Origin: Candidatus Tenderia electrophaga
GTDB lineage: Bacteria > Pseudomonadota > Gammaproteobacteria > Tenderiales > Tenderiaceae
Direction of reading: 5' to 3'
DNA length: 64,000 nt
Assembly: GCA_001447805.1 (NCBI GenBank)
Contig: CP013099.1
Span: 3,047,181-3,111,180 of the forward strand
Part shown: positions 7,296 through 15,671 of the stretch, piece after piece
How positions within the stretch are numbered: the first letter of the stretch is position 1
How the letters are laid out: each line of letters starts with the position of its first letter
Notes under the pieces: model-generated
Told to the model about the DNA's origin: nothing
What the model saw: the letters and a program-made list of their open reading frames with translations, nothing else
Databases searched by the model: none
Program-made: the position numbers and the translations under genes

Positions 7296-7486
7296 TAGCC
7301 GCCCCTCATCTCTTTGAGGTCTCCTTCCCACTTCAACTTGCCCCTAAGCTTCCGAATAGACTGCTGTTTATTCTTTTGAATTAGAAGCTTAAGACCTGCT
7401 TCAACAGCCTCTTTCTTGGTTTTGCAGCCTGTAGCCTTCAAAGCATCATTCATCAGTTTGTCGTCAATTACAATATTTGTTCTCAT
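7295..7486 (-). CDS. vapB: VapB-type antitoxin (ribbon-helix-helix)
   Basis: 63 residues: 'MRTNIVIDDKLMNDALKATG' and 'KTKKEAVEAGLKLLIQ' form the RHH/'VapB type 2' DNA-binding fold, followed by a basic and aromatic toxin-binding tail ('LRGKLKWEGDLKEMRGG'). It neutralises VapC, to which it is coupled by a one-base stop/start overlap. The palindrome just upstream (7499-7526) is a likely binding site for autorepression. Confidence 0.9.
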   Translation of the reverse strand: MRTNIVIDDKLMNDALKATGCKTKKEAVEAGLKLLIQKNKQQSIRKLRGKLKWEGDLKEMRGG

Positions 7487-7496
7487 GGCGCACCTG

Positions 7497-7526
7497 TGTG
7501 TATGATAGTATCATCCAATACACATT
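7497..7526 (-). promoter_or_regulatory. Candidate vapBC operator palindrome
   Basis: TGTGTAT ... ATACACA flank a central TGATAGTATCA palindrome immediately upstream of vapB. Nested inverted repeats at this position are typical for RHH antitoxin autoregulation. Confidence 0.6.
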
Positions 7527-7544
7527 GTAGCCGGAAAGTAAAAA

Positions 7545-7611
7545 GCATAACAATCGGATCAAGCGGACAGGCCTCCGCGGCGCTCATTTGTGCGTGAATC
7601 GCACAAGTGGA
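7545..7611 (+). other. Truncated attC site of the vapBC cassette
   Basis: R'' GCATAAC (7545-7551). The left arm is similar to the other attC sites of this array (GCGGACAGGCCTCCGCGGCGC), with the apical hairpin GTGCGTGAATCGCAC. The right arm and R' core are missing because the sequence changes at about 7611 into an IS256-like remnant. It is probably not recombination-proficient. Confidence 0.6.
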
Positions 7612-7835
7612 CTTCTTGGTTACGCACCTTGAGCATTATTTCGCCGGCATTGGTATGGAATTTCAGTTCGTAACTACCGGCGCGGTATTGACCCGGTCCG
7701 GACTGCGTGGGTAGCGCTGGGCGCGTACAGCGTATCTGCCTCGGCTCACGTTAGGATCGCCTCCACGGTGCCTTTGGCCAACTCTCTGACGGGGTCGGGG
7801 ATCTTGGCCTCGTCAATGCGTCCCGCCCCGGTTTT
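7612..7835 (-). pseudogene. Remnant of an IS256-family transposase
   Basis: Reading the minus strand gives 'IDEAKIPDPVRELAKGTVEAIL', then after a stop 'AEADTLYAPSATHAV', and in another frame 'RAGSYELKFHTNAGEIMLKV'. This order matches the N-terminal part of IS256-type (mutator) transposases, where '…EADxL…RYERS…RAGxYERxLxTKAGExxLKVP' is expected. At least one stop and one frameshift separate the pieces. The base composition is richer in GC than the cassettes. Confidence 0.55.
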
Positions 7836-7968
7836 TTGCTATTGTTGTTCGTGGTGGTGATTCCTCGTTTGTGGTTGTTGAAACGCCGCAATTGCAGCTT
7901 AACCACATGAACCACTGCCGTCTCAAATGTGCGAAAAAGTGTTTACGTTATCAATGGAGGACAGCGTT

Positions 7969-8355
7969 ATGCGTATAGCTAAAGATGATGTGCCCGTTCA
8001 AATCGATGCGCCCGGTGCGACTGCCAGACAGCAGAGCGATTTTGGCGATGTGTCAAGATACGGAAAGATGGGGGCAGAATACTTCTCTTTTGGTGCAGGA
8101 ACCGATATCACGGAATTGTTGCACGGGCTTGAGAACGATAGTTGTCAGAGCCCCCATTGGGGATATGTTATAACCGGCGCAATCACGGCCCTGTATACGG
8201 ATGGTGAAGAAGAAACATCGAGAACCGGAGACCTGTTCTACTGGCCGCCAGGGCACAGCGTTAGGGCAGAGGAGGATACCGATATCGTGATGTTTAGCCC
8301 GCAGCACGAGCACGGTGCCGTAATCCAACACATCAAGCGCAAAGTGGGCAGTTAA
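7969..8355 (+). CDS. Cupin-fold cassette protein
   Basis: 128 residues. The ATG at 7969 has a strong GGAGG at 7956-7960; an upstream in-frame ATG at 7927 lacks one. 'SPHWGYVITGAITALYTDGEEETSRTGDLFYWPPGHSV' resembles the first cupin motif region, with a metal-ligand-like His in 'SPHWGYV' and G(X)5P-type turns. The last part 'VMFSPQHEHGAV' adds two His. Small single-domain cupins have many roles, and none can be assigned. It is the only gene between two damaged attC sites and probably the whole cassette. Confidence 0.75.
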   Translation: MRIAKDDVPVQIDAPGATARQQSDFGDVSRYGKMGAEYFSFGAGTDITELLHGLENDSCQSPHWGYVITGAITALYTDGEEETSRTGDLFYWPPGHSVRAEEDTDIVMFSPQHEHGAVIQHIKRKVGS

Positions 8356-8586
8356 GCGAGAGATTTGAGGCGTGGGATGTAGAATTGGGTGGGCACAACG
8401 GAGGTGGGAGCCTGCTCTCTCGCAAGCAACAAGGATGAACATCCTTGTGACACGTGTGCTGTCGAGTTGATTGGTTCGTAGCGATCACAGCGTCGCTTAA
8501 CAAGCGGCGGCAGTCAGGCACGGCAAAAGTTGTCATTCAAATTGCGCGCAATTACCTACCTGTTTAACCCTTCCGCCTTGCCGGTG
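8356..8586 (+). other. Spacer with a degraded attC candidate
   Basis: No gene. A perfect R''-type heptamer GCTTAAC lies at 8494-8500, followed by GGCACGGCAA (near 8516-8526). This could pair with TTGCCGGTG just before the IS3 fragment at 8587. The matching R' core was not found. The attC of the cupin cassette was probably broken by that fragment. Confidence 0.4.
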
Positions 8587-8695
8587 TGAACTGCCCCGGG
8601 GTTTTGAGGAGGATCTGAGATCCGAGAGAATGGAGCCATACACAAGACGAACAACTTCACACCTGATGTCCGTGAGCGGGCGGTTCAATTAGGTT
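8587..8695 (+). pseudogene. Left-end fragment of another IS3-family element
   Basis: It starts TGAACTGCCCCGG, the type of terminus seen in IS51/IS3411-group elements. It then encodes 'KTNNFTPDVRERAVQL', the N-terminus of an IS3 OrfA helix-turn-helix protein. The homology stops abruptly at about 8695, 20 bp before the next gene. Only about 110 bp remain. Confidence 0.6.
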
Positions 8696-8716
8696 TCTCA
8701 TCACACCTTACCGGAT

Positions 8717-9496
8717 ATGAAAATCAAACAATACCAAGTAGATGCCTTTGCAACCCGAGTGTTCGAGGGAAATCCGGCGGCTGTGTGCCCCTTGGAAAAC
8801 TGGCTGGACGATAACTTGCTTCAAGCCATCGCAGCGGAAAACAATCTGTCAGAAACCGCATTCTTTGTGCGCAGTGCGAAGGGGTATAATCTGAGATGGT
8901 TTACCCCGGTCAATGAGGTTGATTTGTGTGGCCATGCCACGTTGGCAGCGGCTCACGTAATTTTTGAATTTCTTAGCTTTACAGAATCAGTCATCACCTT
9001 TGAAACGCGTAGCGGCGATCTATTCGTTAAAAAGCAAGGATGTCTCTTGCAACTGGATTTCCCGGCATACAAGTTAACTGCCTGCGAAATTCCAGAAACC
9101 CTGGTTCAAGCCCTTGGCGTGCGCCCTATCGAAGTATTGGCCGACGACGACTACCTGGCTGTGTTCGATAGCGAAGCCACCGTTCGCGCCATCACGCCAA
9201 ACTACGCCTTGCTCAACCAGCTCGATTTGCGCGGTGTTATCGTTACTGCGCCGGGCAATGACGTGGATTTTGTCAGTCGTTTCTTTGCCCCCAAGATCGG
9301 CATTCCCGAAGATCCCGTCACCGGTGCCGCCCACTGCACGCTTGCACCGTACTGGGCCGCAAAGCTTGGCAAGAACACGCTGCACGCTACACAGGTCTCT
9401 AAGCGAGGTGGTAAGCTCACATGTGAGGTAAAAAAAGACCGCGTGTTGCTTTCCGGAAGCGCCGTAACGTTCATGGAAGCGGATATCGTCTTCTAG
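8717..9496 (+). CDS. PhzF-family isomerase/epimerase-like protein
   Basis: 259 residues, full length for the family. Landmarks: 'QVDAFATRVFEGNPAAVCPL' at the start, the catalytic Glu context 'AAENNLSETAFFV' (about residue 46), 'LRWFTPVNEVDLCGHATLAAAHV', and the second-lobe 'VDFVSRFFAPKIGIPEDPVTGAAHCTLAPYW'. PhzF proteins adopt a diaminopimelate-epimerase-like fold and act without cofactor. Most relatives outside phenazine operons have unknown substrates. It stands alone as a cassette, so a phenazine role is unlikely. Confidence 0.92.
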   Translation: MKIKQYQVDAFATRVFEGNPAAVCPLENWLDDNLLQAIAAENNLSETAFFVRSAKGYNLRWFTPVNEVDLCGHATLAAAHVIFEFLSFTESVITFETRSGDLFVKKQGCLLQLDFPAYKLTACEIPETLVQALGVRPIEVLADDDYLAVFDSEATVRAITPNYALLNQLDLRGVIVTAPGNDVDFVSRFFAPKIGIPEDPVTGAAHCTLAPYWAAKLGKNTLHATQVSKRGGKLTCEVKKDRVLLSGSAVTFMEADIVF

Positions 9497-9664
9497 ACCT
9501 AATAGGCACGCTGAGCAAGACTGTCAAGAAACATATTTGTTTTCCCGCCTTCGGCCAGCCCTAACGCGGAACCTTAGACATCAATAAAGCGCCCGTACGC
9601 CTTGGAAATCACAAATAACATTGACCTGCGGTATTGCAGTGTGTCATTTAAGTTGACGGAGAAT

Positions 9665-9737
9665 CTTTAACAATGGCGTCGTGAGGTGCGCTGATTTCGC
9701 TGCGCTTCATTCACGCACCTCGCGCCAAGTGTTAGGC
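9665..9737 (+). other. Canonical attC site (PhzF cassette)
   Basis: R'' CTTTAAC (9665-9671) and a perfect-consensus R' GTTAGGC (9731-9737), 73 bp in all. Inner arms: ATGGCG / CGCCAA and GTGAGGTGCG / CGCACCTCGC, with the apex around GATTTCGCTGCGCTTC. The preceding 168 bp (9497-9664) hold no recognisable gene. Confidence 0.85.
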
Positions 9738-9802
9738 TTCTTATCTCGGCACAGCACCAAGCATGGTGTGAAAATTGTTTACAAATTTAGAGGAGAATAC
9801 AG

Positions 9803-10381
9803 ATGTCAATACGCTTTATTGCCATACTTGCAATGCTATTTTTATCTTCAAATGCGTTAGCTCAATGGACGCTGGTGAATGATGAATCAACAGTCAGTTA
9901 TGTTTCTATAAAAAAGTCAAAAGTGGGGGAAGTGAATTATTTCAAGGAACTCAACGGCACCATAGAGCGAAATGGAAAACTATCTGTGGATATCGATTTA
10001 GGCAGTGTTGAGACAAATGTTCCGATACGTAATGAACGCATGAAATCCATGTTTTTTGAAGTTGCCTCATTTCCAAAAGCAAATATCAGCGCCAGCTTGG
10101 ACCCTGAAACGCTTGCAGGCATGGATATTGGAGAAACATACAAGGACTCAATTACGTTCGATTTGTCTTTGCACGGGGTTTCAAAAGAAAGGGATGCCGA
10201 TGTGCGCGTTGTTAAATTAGCACAGAACAGAATTCTGGCCATGTCACTGAATCCAATTATTGTAAACGCTGATCAATATAACTTGGCAGAGGGCATTGAG
10301 AAATTGCGTGAGGTTGTCAGTCTGCCATCAATAAGCACCGCAGTGCCGGTAACCTTCAGTTTGGTGTTTAAACAACAATAA
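9803..10381 (+). CDS. YceI-family secreted protein
   Basis: 192 residues with a Sec signal peptide (about residues 1-20, cleavage after NALA). 'WTLVNDESTVSYVSIKK', 'LNGTIERNGKLSVDIDLGSVETNVPIRNERMKSMFFEVASFPKANI' and 'TFDLSLHGVSKERDADVRV' are YceI landmarks. YceI proteins are periplasmic lipocalin-like barrels that bind isoprenoid-type lipids. RBS AGAGGAG lies 9 bp before the ATG. It is a single-gene cassette, and its periplasmic location is unusual but not unknown for cassettes. Confidence 0.92.
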   Translation: MSIRFIAILAMLFLSSNALAQWTLVNDESTVSYVSIKKSKVGEVNYFKELNGTIERNGKLSVDIDLGSVETNVPIRNERMKSMFFEVASFPKANISASLDPETLAGMDIGETYKDSITFDLSLHGVSKERDADVRVVKLAQNRILAMSLNPIIVNADQYNLAEGIEKLREVVSLPSISTAVPVTFSLVFKQQ

Positions 10382-10421
10382 GCGCTAGTGGTTCAGACTT
10401 GACCTGGCAGTGACTGGTGTT

Positions 10422-10497
10422 TGCCAACGTGACTGTCAGCTCAAGTCGACACCAATTCACTTGAGGTAACATGTGTCGCCCTGGGCAAGTGTTAGGC
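10422..10497 (+). other. attC site of the YceI cassette
   Basis: Consensus R' GTTAGGC at 10491-10497, with an R''-like TGCCAAC at 10422-10428. The arm CTCAAGT / ACTTGAG is a perfect 7-bp inverted repeat. The outer pairing is weak, so the left boundary is uncertain. Confidence 0.62.
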
Positions 10498-10541
10498 CCC
10501 CGCGTTTCTTTATATCTCCGGAAATGCGTCGAGGACACACA

Positions 10542-10613
10542 ATGGTTAACACAAAAAACATCAACATCGTCCCGGCGTTTAGCCGGATCACGACGATTAC
10601 CGTTACTTTTTGA
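10542..10613 (+). pseudogene. Truncated cassette ORF at the end of the left array
   Basis: After the last R' core, an ATG with GAGGA upstream opens a 23-codon frame ('MVNTKNINIVPAF...'). It runs straight into the 3' end of the minus-strand SPOR gene (stop at 10603). It looks like the beginning of a further cassette gene cut off at the chromosome junction. This is a weak call because it is so short. Confidence 0.35.
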
Positions 10614-11211
10614 TTTGAACCAGCATGGTATTGATATTGTTAGTGTGTAGTCGATTACGCACCTTATTGAGTTCACGCTTGCTGGTAAACGGCCCCACCC
10701 GTACCCTTAGCCACCGCTCGCCCTTGCTGGAGACCGGCTCAATATCCGCTTCGATGCCCAGCAGTGCCAGTTGTGCCTTAAGGCTGTCGGCCTCACCGTA
10801 GGCGCGGAAGGAGCCGACCTGGATCATGTAGGCCACGTCGTCCTTCGCTTTCATGCGCTCCCGCTCTTCCTTGATCTCGCTTTCGGGGATGATGATCTCC
10901 AGCTCCGGCAGCAGGGTATAAAAGTCGAAACGTGATTCTTCCTCGGGCGCCTGTGTCACCGGGTTTTTGGGGGCGGACTTGATGGCATTGTCGACCGCTT
11001 TTTTGGCGCTTTGGATGGTTGCGTCATTGCCGTCGACCAGATACACAATCAGCGCCACGAACAGGCCGATGGCCAGGCCGCCCAGCATCCAGACCCAGCC
11101 GGGCGTGGGCTTGGCCTGTTTTTTGTTGGTCTTGGCAGTGCCCTTCTTCGGGGTCCGTTTGGTTTGTTTCTTGTCGCTGCTTCGGGGGACGTTTTTGTAG
11201 TCCTTGGTCAC
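10603..11211 (-). CDS. SPOR-domain inner-membrane protein (FtsN-like)
   Basis: 202 residues: a basic N-terminus (Lys/Thr-rich, residues 1-35), one membrane helix ('[21 protein letters not shown]'), a linker, and a C-terminal SPOR domain ('[25 protein letters not shown]', '[22 protein letters not shown]'). SPOR domains bind denuded septal peptidoglycan, so a division role like FtsN is likely. The GTG start overlaps the argS stop by 4 bp (ATGTGA), so the pair is translationally coupled. An argS-SPOR order is common in gammaproteobacteria. Confidence 0.9.
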   Translation of the reverse strand: MTKDYKNVPRSSDKKQTKRTPKKGTAKTNKKQAKPTPGWVWMLGGLAIGLFVALIVYLVDGNDATIQSAKKAVDNAIKSAPKNPVTQAPEEESRFDFYTLLPELEIIIPESEIKEERERMKAKDDVAYMIQVGSFRAYGEADSLKAQLALLGIEADIEPVSSKGERWLRVRVGPFTSKRELNKVRNRLHTNNINTMLVQIKK

Positions 11212-12968
11212 ATCGCCTCCGGCGCCGAGACACCCAATAATTCCAGGCCGTTGCGGATCACCTGGCGCACCGCCAGGATCAGGCTCAGGCGCGCGTCGCG
11301 CAGCTTGGCGTCCTCCACCAGAAACTGGTGGGCGTTGTAGTAGGTGTGGAACTCATTGGCCAGGTCGCGCAGGTAGTGGGCCAATTGGTGCGGCTCGTGA
11401 TTCAGTGCCGCCGTCTCCAGTACCTCGGGATAACGTGACAAGCTCACCAGCAGCGCCTGCTCATGTTGTTCGTGCAGCAGGTGCAAATTGTTCAGGCCGT
11501 GTTCCACGTCGCGCCTGAAGCCCTTTTCTGTCATCTGACGTAGCACACTGCAGACGCGTGCATGGGCGTACTGGATGTAGTAGACCGGGTTGTCGCTGGA
11601 CTCGGACTTGGCCAGGTCCAGGTCGAAGTCCATGTGCTGCTCGCACTTGCGCAGTACGTAAAAGAAACGCGCCGCGTCATTGCCCACCTCGGCGCGCAGT
11701 TCGCGCAGGGTGACGAAGGAGCCGGAACGGGTCGACATCTGCACCCGCTCGCCGCCGCGATACAAGATGGCAAATTGCACCAACAGCACGTCCAGTTTCG
11801 ACGCATCGTCGCCCAGGGCTTCGAGCGCCGCTTTGACGCGCGGCACATAGCCGTGGTGATCGGCGCCCCAGACGTCGATGACGCGCGCATAGCCGCGTTC
11901 CAGCTTATCCATGTGATAGGCAATGTCGGAGGCGAAGTAGGTGGTCTGGCCGTTTTCGCGCACCACCACGCGGTCCTTTTCATCGCCGAAATCGCTGGAC
12001 TTGAACCACCAGGCACCGTCCCGCTCATACATGTGGCCGCTGGCCTTGAGGCGCTCGATGGCCTTCTGCAGCGCGCCGCTCTTGCTCAGGGAGTGCTCCG
12101 AATACCACTCGTCGTAGGTGACGTTGAACTCGGCCAGGTCGGCGCGGATGTCGGCCAGCACGGTGTTGAGGCCCAGCTCGAACACGGCGCGATAGTCCGC
12201 GTCGCCGAGCAGTTGTTTGGCCGTGTTCACCAGGCCGTCGATATGCGCCTCCTTGTCGCCGCCCTGCGGTGCGTCGGCGGGCACATTGTCGAAGACCCGC
12301 TCGGCGGGATGATACAGTTTGTCGCCATGGATCTTGTGCAGCGCCGCGGCGATATCGATAACGTAATCGCCTTTGTAGCCGTTGCTGGGAAAGGCGAAGC
12401 TTGCGCCGCACTTTTCCAGGTAGCGCAGCCAGACGCTGGCGGCGAGGATATCCATCTGGCGGCCGGCGTCGTTGACGTAGTATTCACGGTGCACCGTGAA
12501 GCCGACGGCATCGAGCAGGTTGGCCACCGTGGCGCCATAGGCGGCGCCGCGGCCGTGGCCCACGTGCAGCGGGCCGGTGGGATTGGCGGAGACGAATTCC
12601 ACCTGCACCGGCATGTTCTCACCCACAGCGCTGCGACCGTAGTGGTCACCCTGTTCCAGCACCTGGCCCACGACGCTGTGATAGGCGTCCGGCGTGAGAA
12701 AGAAGTTGATGAAGCCGGGGCCGGCGATCTCGATCTTTTTCACCAGCTCGGACGCGTCCAGCGCGGCGACGATGGCGGTGGCGATGTCGCGCGGCTTGCG
12801 CCTGGCCGGTTTGGCCAGCATCAGCGCCGCATTGCAGGCGAAATCGCCGTGTTGGCGATCCTTGGTGCGTTCCACCATGACCTTGATATCAAGATCGGCG
12901 GGCAGGGTCGCGTCGGCCTGCAATTGCCGGATGGCGGCCAAGACCAATTGCTCGAGTCGCTGTTTCAC
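11208..12968 (-). CDS. argS: Arginyl-tRNA synthetase
   Basis: 586 residues, normal length, GTG start. The N-terminal Add1 domain is followed by the class I signature '[10 protein letters not shown]' and 'FVSANPTGP'. The KMSKS equivalent has the ArgRS-type form 'QMSTRSG'. The C-terminal anticodon-binding helical domain ends 'LGVSAPEAM'. It charges tRNA-Arg in the cytoplasm. It sits between priA and the SPOR gene, all on the minus strand. Confidence 0.97.
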   Translation of the reverse strand: MKQRLEQLVLAAIRQLQADATLPADLDIKVMVERTKDRQHGDFACNAALMLAKPARRKPRDIATAIVAALDASELVKKIEIAGPGFINFFLTPDAYHSVVGQVLEQGDHYGRSAVGENMPVQVEFVSANPTGPLHVGHGRGAAYGATVANLLDAVGFTVHREYYVNDAGRQMDILAASVWLRYLEKCGASFAFPSNGYKGDYVIDIAAALHKIHGDKLYHPAERVFDNVPADAPQGGDKEAHIDGLVNTAKQLLGDADYRAVFELGLNTVLADIRADLAEFNVTYDEWYSEHSLSKSGALQKAIERLKASGHMYERDGAWWFKSSDFGDEKDRVVVRENGQTTYFASDIAYHMDKLERGYARVIDVWGADHHGYVPRVKAALEALGDDASKLDVLLVQFAILYRGGERVQMSTRSGSFVTLRELRAEVGNDAARFFYVLRKCEQHMDFDLDLAKSESSDNPVYYIQYAHARVCSVLRQMTEKGFRRDVEHGLNNLHLLHEQHEQALLVSLSRYPEVLETAALNHEPHQLAHYLRDLANEFHTYYNAHQFLVEDAKLRDARLSLILAVRQVIRNGLELLGVSAPEAM

Positions 12969-13040
12969 TGAAAACTTCCTGGTTGGGGGTAAGACAGGGC
13001 GCCAATTATCCCTTGCGCGGCTTCAGTCGCGCAAGGTGCG

Positions 13041-15254
13041 TTAGATCAGATCCACCGGGTCCACATCCAGCGACCAGCGCACCTTGCGCGCCTCGGGCAA
13101 TGCATTGAGCTGTGCTGTCCACGGCGTGAGCAGGCGGTGCAGGTCGGCGCGGCGTTCGGCCTGCAGCAGGAGTTGAAAGCGGTATTTGCCGGCACGCCGC
13201 TCCATCACCGCCGGCATGGGGCCGTAGCGTTCCACCCCGGTGCTGCCCAGTTGCTGGGCTAGCTGCTCGGCCTGCTGCAGAAAATTCTCCGGCGGCAGGG
13301 AATGGCTGGCCTCGGCGCGCAGCAGGGCCAGGTGGCTGTAGGGCGGCAGGGCGGTGAGGCGCCGTTCGTCCATCGCCGCCTCGGCATAGGCGTGATAGCC
13401 CTCGCGGCACAGCAGCTGCAGCATGGGGTTGTCCGGGTGATGGGTCTGAATCACCACTTGGCCCGGCTTTTCGGCGCGCCCGGCACGCCCGGCCACCTGG
13501 ATGATGAGTTGGGCCATGCGCTCGCCGGCGCGAAAGTCCACCCCGAACAGGCCCTGGTCGCCGTCGAGCACGCCTACCAGGGTGACGTCGGGGAAGTGGT
13601 GACCCTTGGCCAGCATCTGGGTGCCGATGAGGATGCGCTGGCCGCCGCGGTTGATCTCGTCCAGCAGGGCCTCCAGGCTGCCCTTGCGCTGAGTGGAGTC
13701 GCGGTCGATGCGGCTTACGCCGATGTCGGGAAAGTGCCGGGTCAGGGCGGTTTCGATGCGCTCCGTGCCGCTGCCCAGCGGACGCAGGTCGGGGCTGCCG
13801 CAGTCGGGGCACTGCGCGACCACCGGCCGCTGGCTGCCGCAGTGATGGCAGCGCAGCTGGCGCTTGTTCAGATGCAGGGTCATATGGGTGTCGCAGCGGC
13901 GACAGTGGGCCACCCAGCCGCATTCGTGGCAGATCAGGGTGGGCGAGAAGCCGCGCCGGTTGAGGAACAGCAGCACCTGGTTGTCGCGGTCGAGATGCTG
14001 CTGCATCAGCCGCAGCAGCGGGGCCGAAAGCTGATCCTCCATGGGCTGGTGGCGCACATCCATGAGCTGGATAGTGGGCGGTTGGGCGCTGCCGGCGCGC
14101 TGCGGCAGGGTGAGGTGCCGGTATCTGCCCTGCGCCACGTTAAGCAGACTCTCCAATGACGGCGTGGCCGAGCCCAGGATGACCGGGATGTCGAGCCGCT
14201 GGGCGCGTACGATGGCCAGGTCGCGGGCCGAGTAGCGCAGCCCGGACTGCTGCTTGAAGGCGCTGTCGTGCTCCTCGTCGACAATGATGATGCCGGGGTT
14301 CAGCAGCGGGGTGAACACCGCCGAGCGGGTGCCGATGATGATGGCCGCCTCGCCGCCGCGCGCCAGCAGCCAGGCGTTGAGACGTTCGCGGTCGCCCAAG
14401 CCCGAGTGCAGCACCGCCATGGGCACGTTGAAACGGCGTTTGAAGCGCTCCACCAGCTGCGGCGTGAGGGTGATCTCGGGCACCAGCACCAGGGCCTGGC
14501 GGCCCGCCAGCAGCACCGCGGCGATGGCGTGCAGGTAGACCTCGGTCTTGCCGCTGCCGGTGACACCGTCCAGCAGCACCGGGCTGAACCTGTTCAGGCA
14601 GCGTTCGATGGCTTCCACCGCCTGGGCCTGGGCCGGGTTCAGCGCCGGCCCGGGATCGGATTCGGCGTGGCCGCATTCCAGCGCCGCGATTTGCTCCACC
14701 GCGGCCCAGCCCTTTTTCACCAGTGCCGCCATGGCGTCGGTCCAGTTGCGCGGCAGTTCGCTGAGTTGGTCGGCGGTTAAGCCATTGCGGCTGGCGGCCA
14801 GCCGTTGCAACAGGTCGGCCTGACGTTTGGCGCGCCGACCCAAGGTGGCGGTGTTCACCGCCTGACCGGCAGCGGTGATGCGCCAGCGGGCGCGATATTT
14901 GGCCGTCGCCGTTTCGCCCTGACGCAGCGCCACCGGCAGGGCGGTGGCCAGGGTCTCGCCAATGGGGTGATGGTAGTAGTCGGCCACCCAGCGCAGCAGG
15001 GCCATCAGCTCGGTCGGCAGCAGGGGCTCGTCGTCCAGCAATTCCAGCGCCGCCTTGAGTTTGTGGCGCTGGATCTGTGTCGTGTCGCTGATGTCCAGCA
15101 GCACGCCGACGGTCTGGCGGCGGCCGAAGGGCAGACGCAGGCGCGCGCCGGGTTTGAGGTTTTCCACGTTGCAGCCGACGGGCGGCAAATAATCAAAGCT
15201 GCGATACAGGGGGGAGGGGACGGCGAGGCGCAGTACAGGGGTGGATGTCGGCAT
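13041..15254 (-). CDS. priA: Primosomal replication-restart helicase PriA
   Basis: 737 residues from ATG 15254 (a TTG two codons upstream is less likely). The N-terminal fork-DNA-binding domain is followed by Walker A 'GVTGSGKTEVYL', DEAH-like 'VDEEHD' and the helicase motif 'GSATPSLESL'. The zinc-binding Cys series is 'CHECGWVAHCRRCD...CHHCGSQ...CPDCGS'. The helicase C-terminal motif is 'QVAGRAGRAEKPGQVVIQT'. It reloads replisomes at stalled forks. A perfect DnaA-box nonamer lies 134 bp upstream. Confidence 0.97.
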   Translation of the reverse strand: MPTSTPVLRLAVPSPLYRSFDYLPPVGCNVENLKPGARLRLPFGRRQTVGVLLDISDTTQIQRHKLKAALELLDDEPLLPTELMALLRWVADYYHHPIGETLATALPVALRQGETATAKYRARWRITAAGQAVNTATLGRRAKRQADLLQRLAASRNGLTADQLSELPRNWTDAMAALVKKGWAAVEQIAALECGHAESDPGPALNPAQAQAVEAIERCLNRFSPVLLDGVTGSGKTEVYLHAIAAVLLAGRQALVLVPEITLTPQLVERFKRRFNVPMAVLHSGLGDRERLNAWLLARGGEAAIIIGTRSAVFTPLLNPGIIIVDEEHDSAFKQQSGLRYSARDLAIVRAQRLDIPVILGSATPSLESLLNVAQGRYRHLTLPQRAGSAQPPTIQLMDVRHQPMEDQLSAPLLRLMQQHLDRDNQVLLFLNRRGFSPTLICHECGWVAHCRRCDTHMTLHLNKRQLRCHHCGSQRPVVAQCPDCGSPDLRPLGSGTERIETALTRHFPDIGVSRIDRDSTQRKGSLEALLDEINRGGQRILIGTQMLAKGHHFPDVTLVGVLDGDQGLFGVDFRAGERMAQLIIQVAGRAGRAEKPGQVVIQTHHPDNPMLQLLCREGYHAYAEAAMDERRLTALPPYSHLALLRAEASHSLPPENFLQQAEQLAQQLGSTGVERYGPMPAVMERRAGKYRFQLLLQAERRADLHRLLTPWTAQLNALPEARKVRWSLDVDPVDLI

Positions 15255-15260
15255 GGCCAA

Positions 15261-15671
15261 AGCCTAGCATTTTCAGCGCCTGATTATCGCAGTGACGCAG
15301 GTCGGATTGCTTGAGAGACGCGTAGGCCTTGAGCAATGAGGGCTAAATTATTGTTTTTCTATGCGACTTGACCTTATGCACAAAAGCTGTGGATAACTTT
15401 GTGGAAGAAACCGGGGTAAGCATCGCAACTGCTTGCCACTGTTACAGATTTGTCAATCTGGCGCGACAATGACCGCCTATTATATCGATTAAAAATCAAT
15501 AGCTTAGTTTTTTGCCGCGGCCGCGGTGTGGTTTTGTGTGACAGCGTCAAGTCAGGGCTTGTGCGGGCACTGTTAATGTGCATAACGTGCTGGCCGGGCG
15601 CTGCGGCGAGGGGAGATTTGTGCCCGTTCTCCCTTTGCCGCGCTTCAAATCCCCCTAAACCCGCCAGGCGT
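15261..15671. other. Intergenic region between priA and hemJ
   Basis: No coding sequence recognised. It holds a DnaA-box nonamer (15388-15396), a 12-bp GC palindrome CCGCGGCCGCGG (15515-15526) and AT-rich stretches around 15340-15360 and 15470-15510 that may contain the priA promoter. hemJ ends at 15672 and is transcribed away from this region on the other side. Confidence 0.5.
15388..15396 (-). promoter_or_regulatory. DnaA-box nonamer upstream of priA
   Basis: TGTGGATAA here is the exact complement of the DnaA consensus TTATCCACA. A second, weaker match, TTTGTGGAA, follows at once. A single box near priA could regulate transcription. There is no box cluster or DUE to suggest an origin. Confidence 0.5.

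Larger units (their letters stand above)
3715..10613 (+). mobile_element. Integron cassette array fragment without integrase
   Basis: A low-GC stretch between the IS3 element and the chromosomal SPOR gene. It holds small genes separated by attC-like sites at 4074, 6792, 7545, about 8494, 9665 and 10422. Most genes read rightwards, the usual orientation for cassettes whose attI would lie to the left. Typical cassette cargo (three toxin-antitoxin pairs, a cupin, an enzyme, a secreted protein) supports this. No integrase is adjacent. The complete intI in this window is at 48.6 kb, next to an array in the opposite orientation. Confidence 0.75.

Noticed and set aside
10368-10676. A minus-strand 102-codon frame across the YceI attC and SPOR 3' end
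   Set aside because: It covers the attC and two unrelated genes' ends, with no domain or start signal.
15261-15671. Replication origin near the DnaA box
   Set aside because: Only one good box, no cluster, no dnaA/dnaN or parAB nearby.
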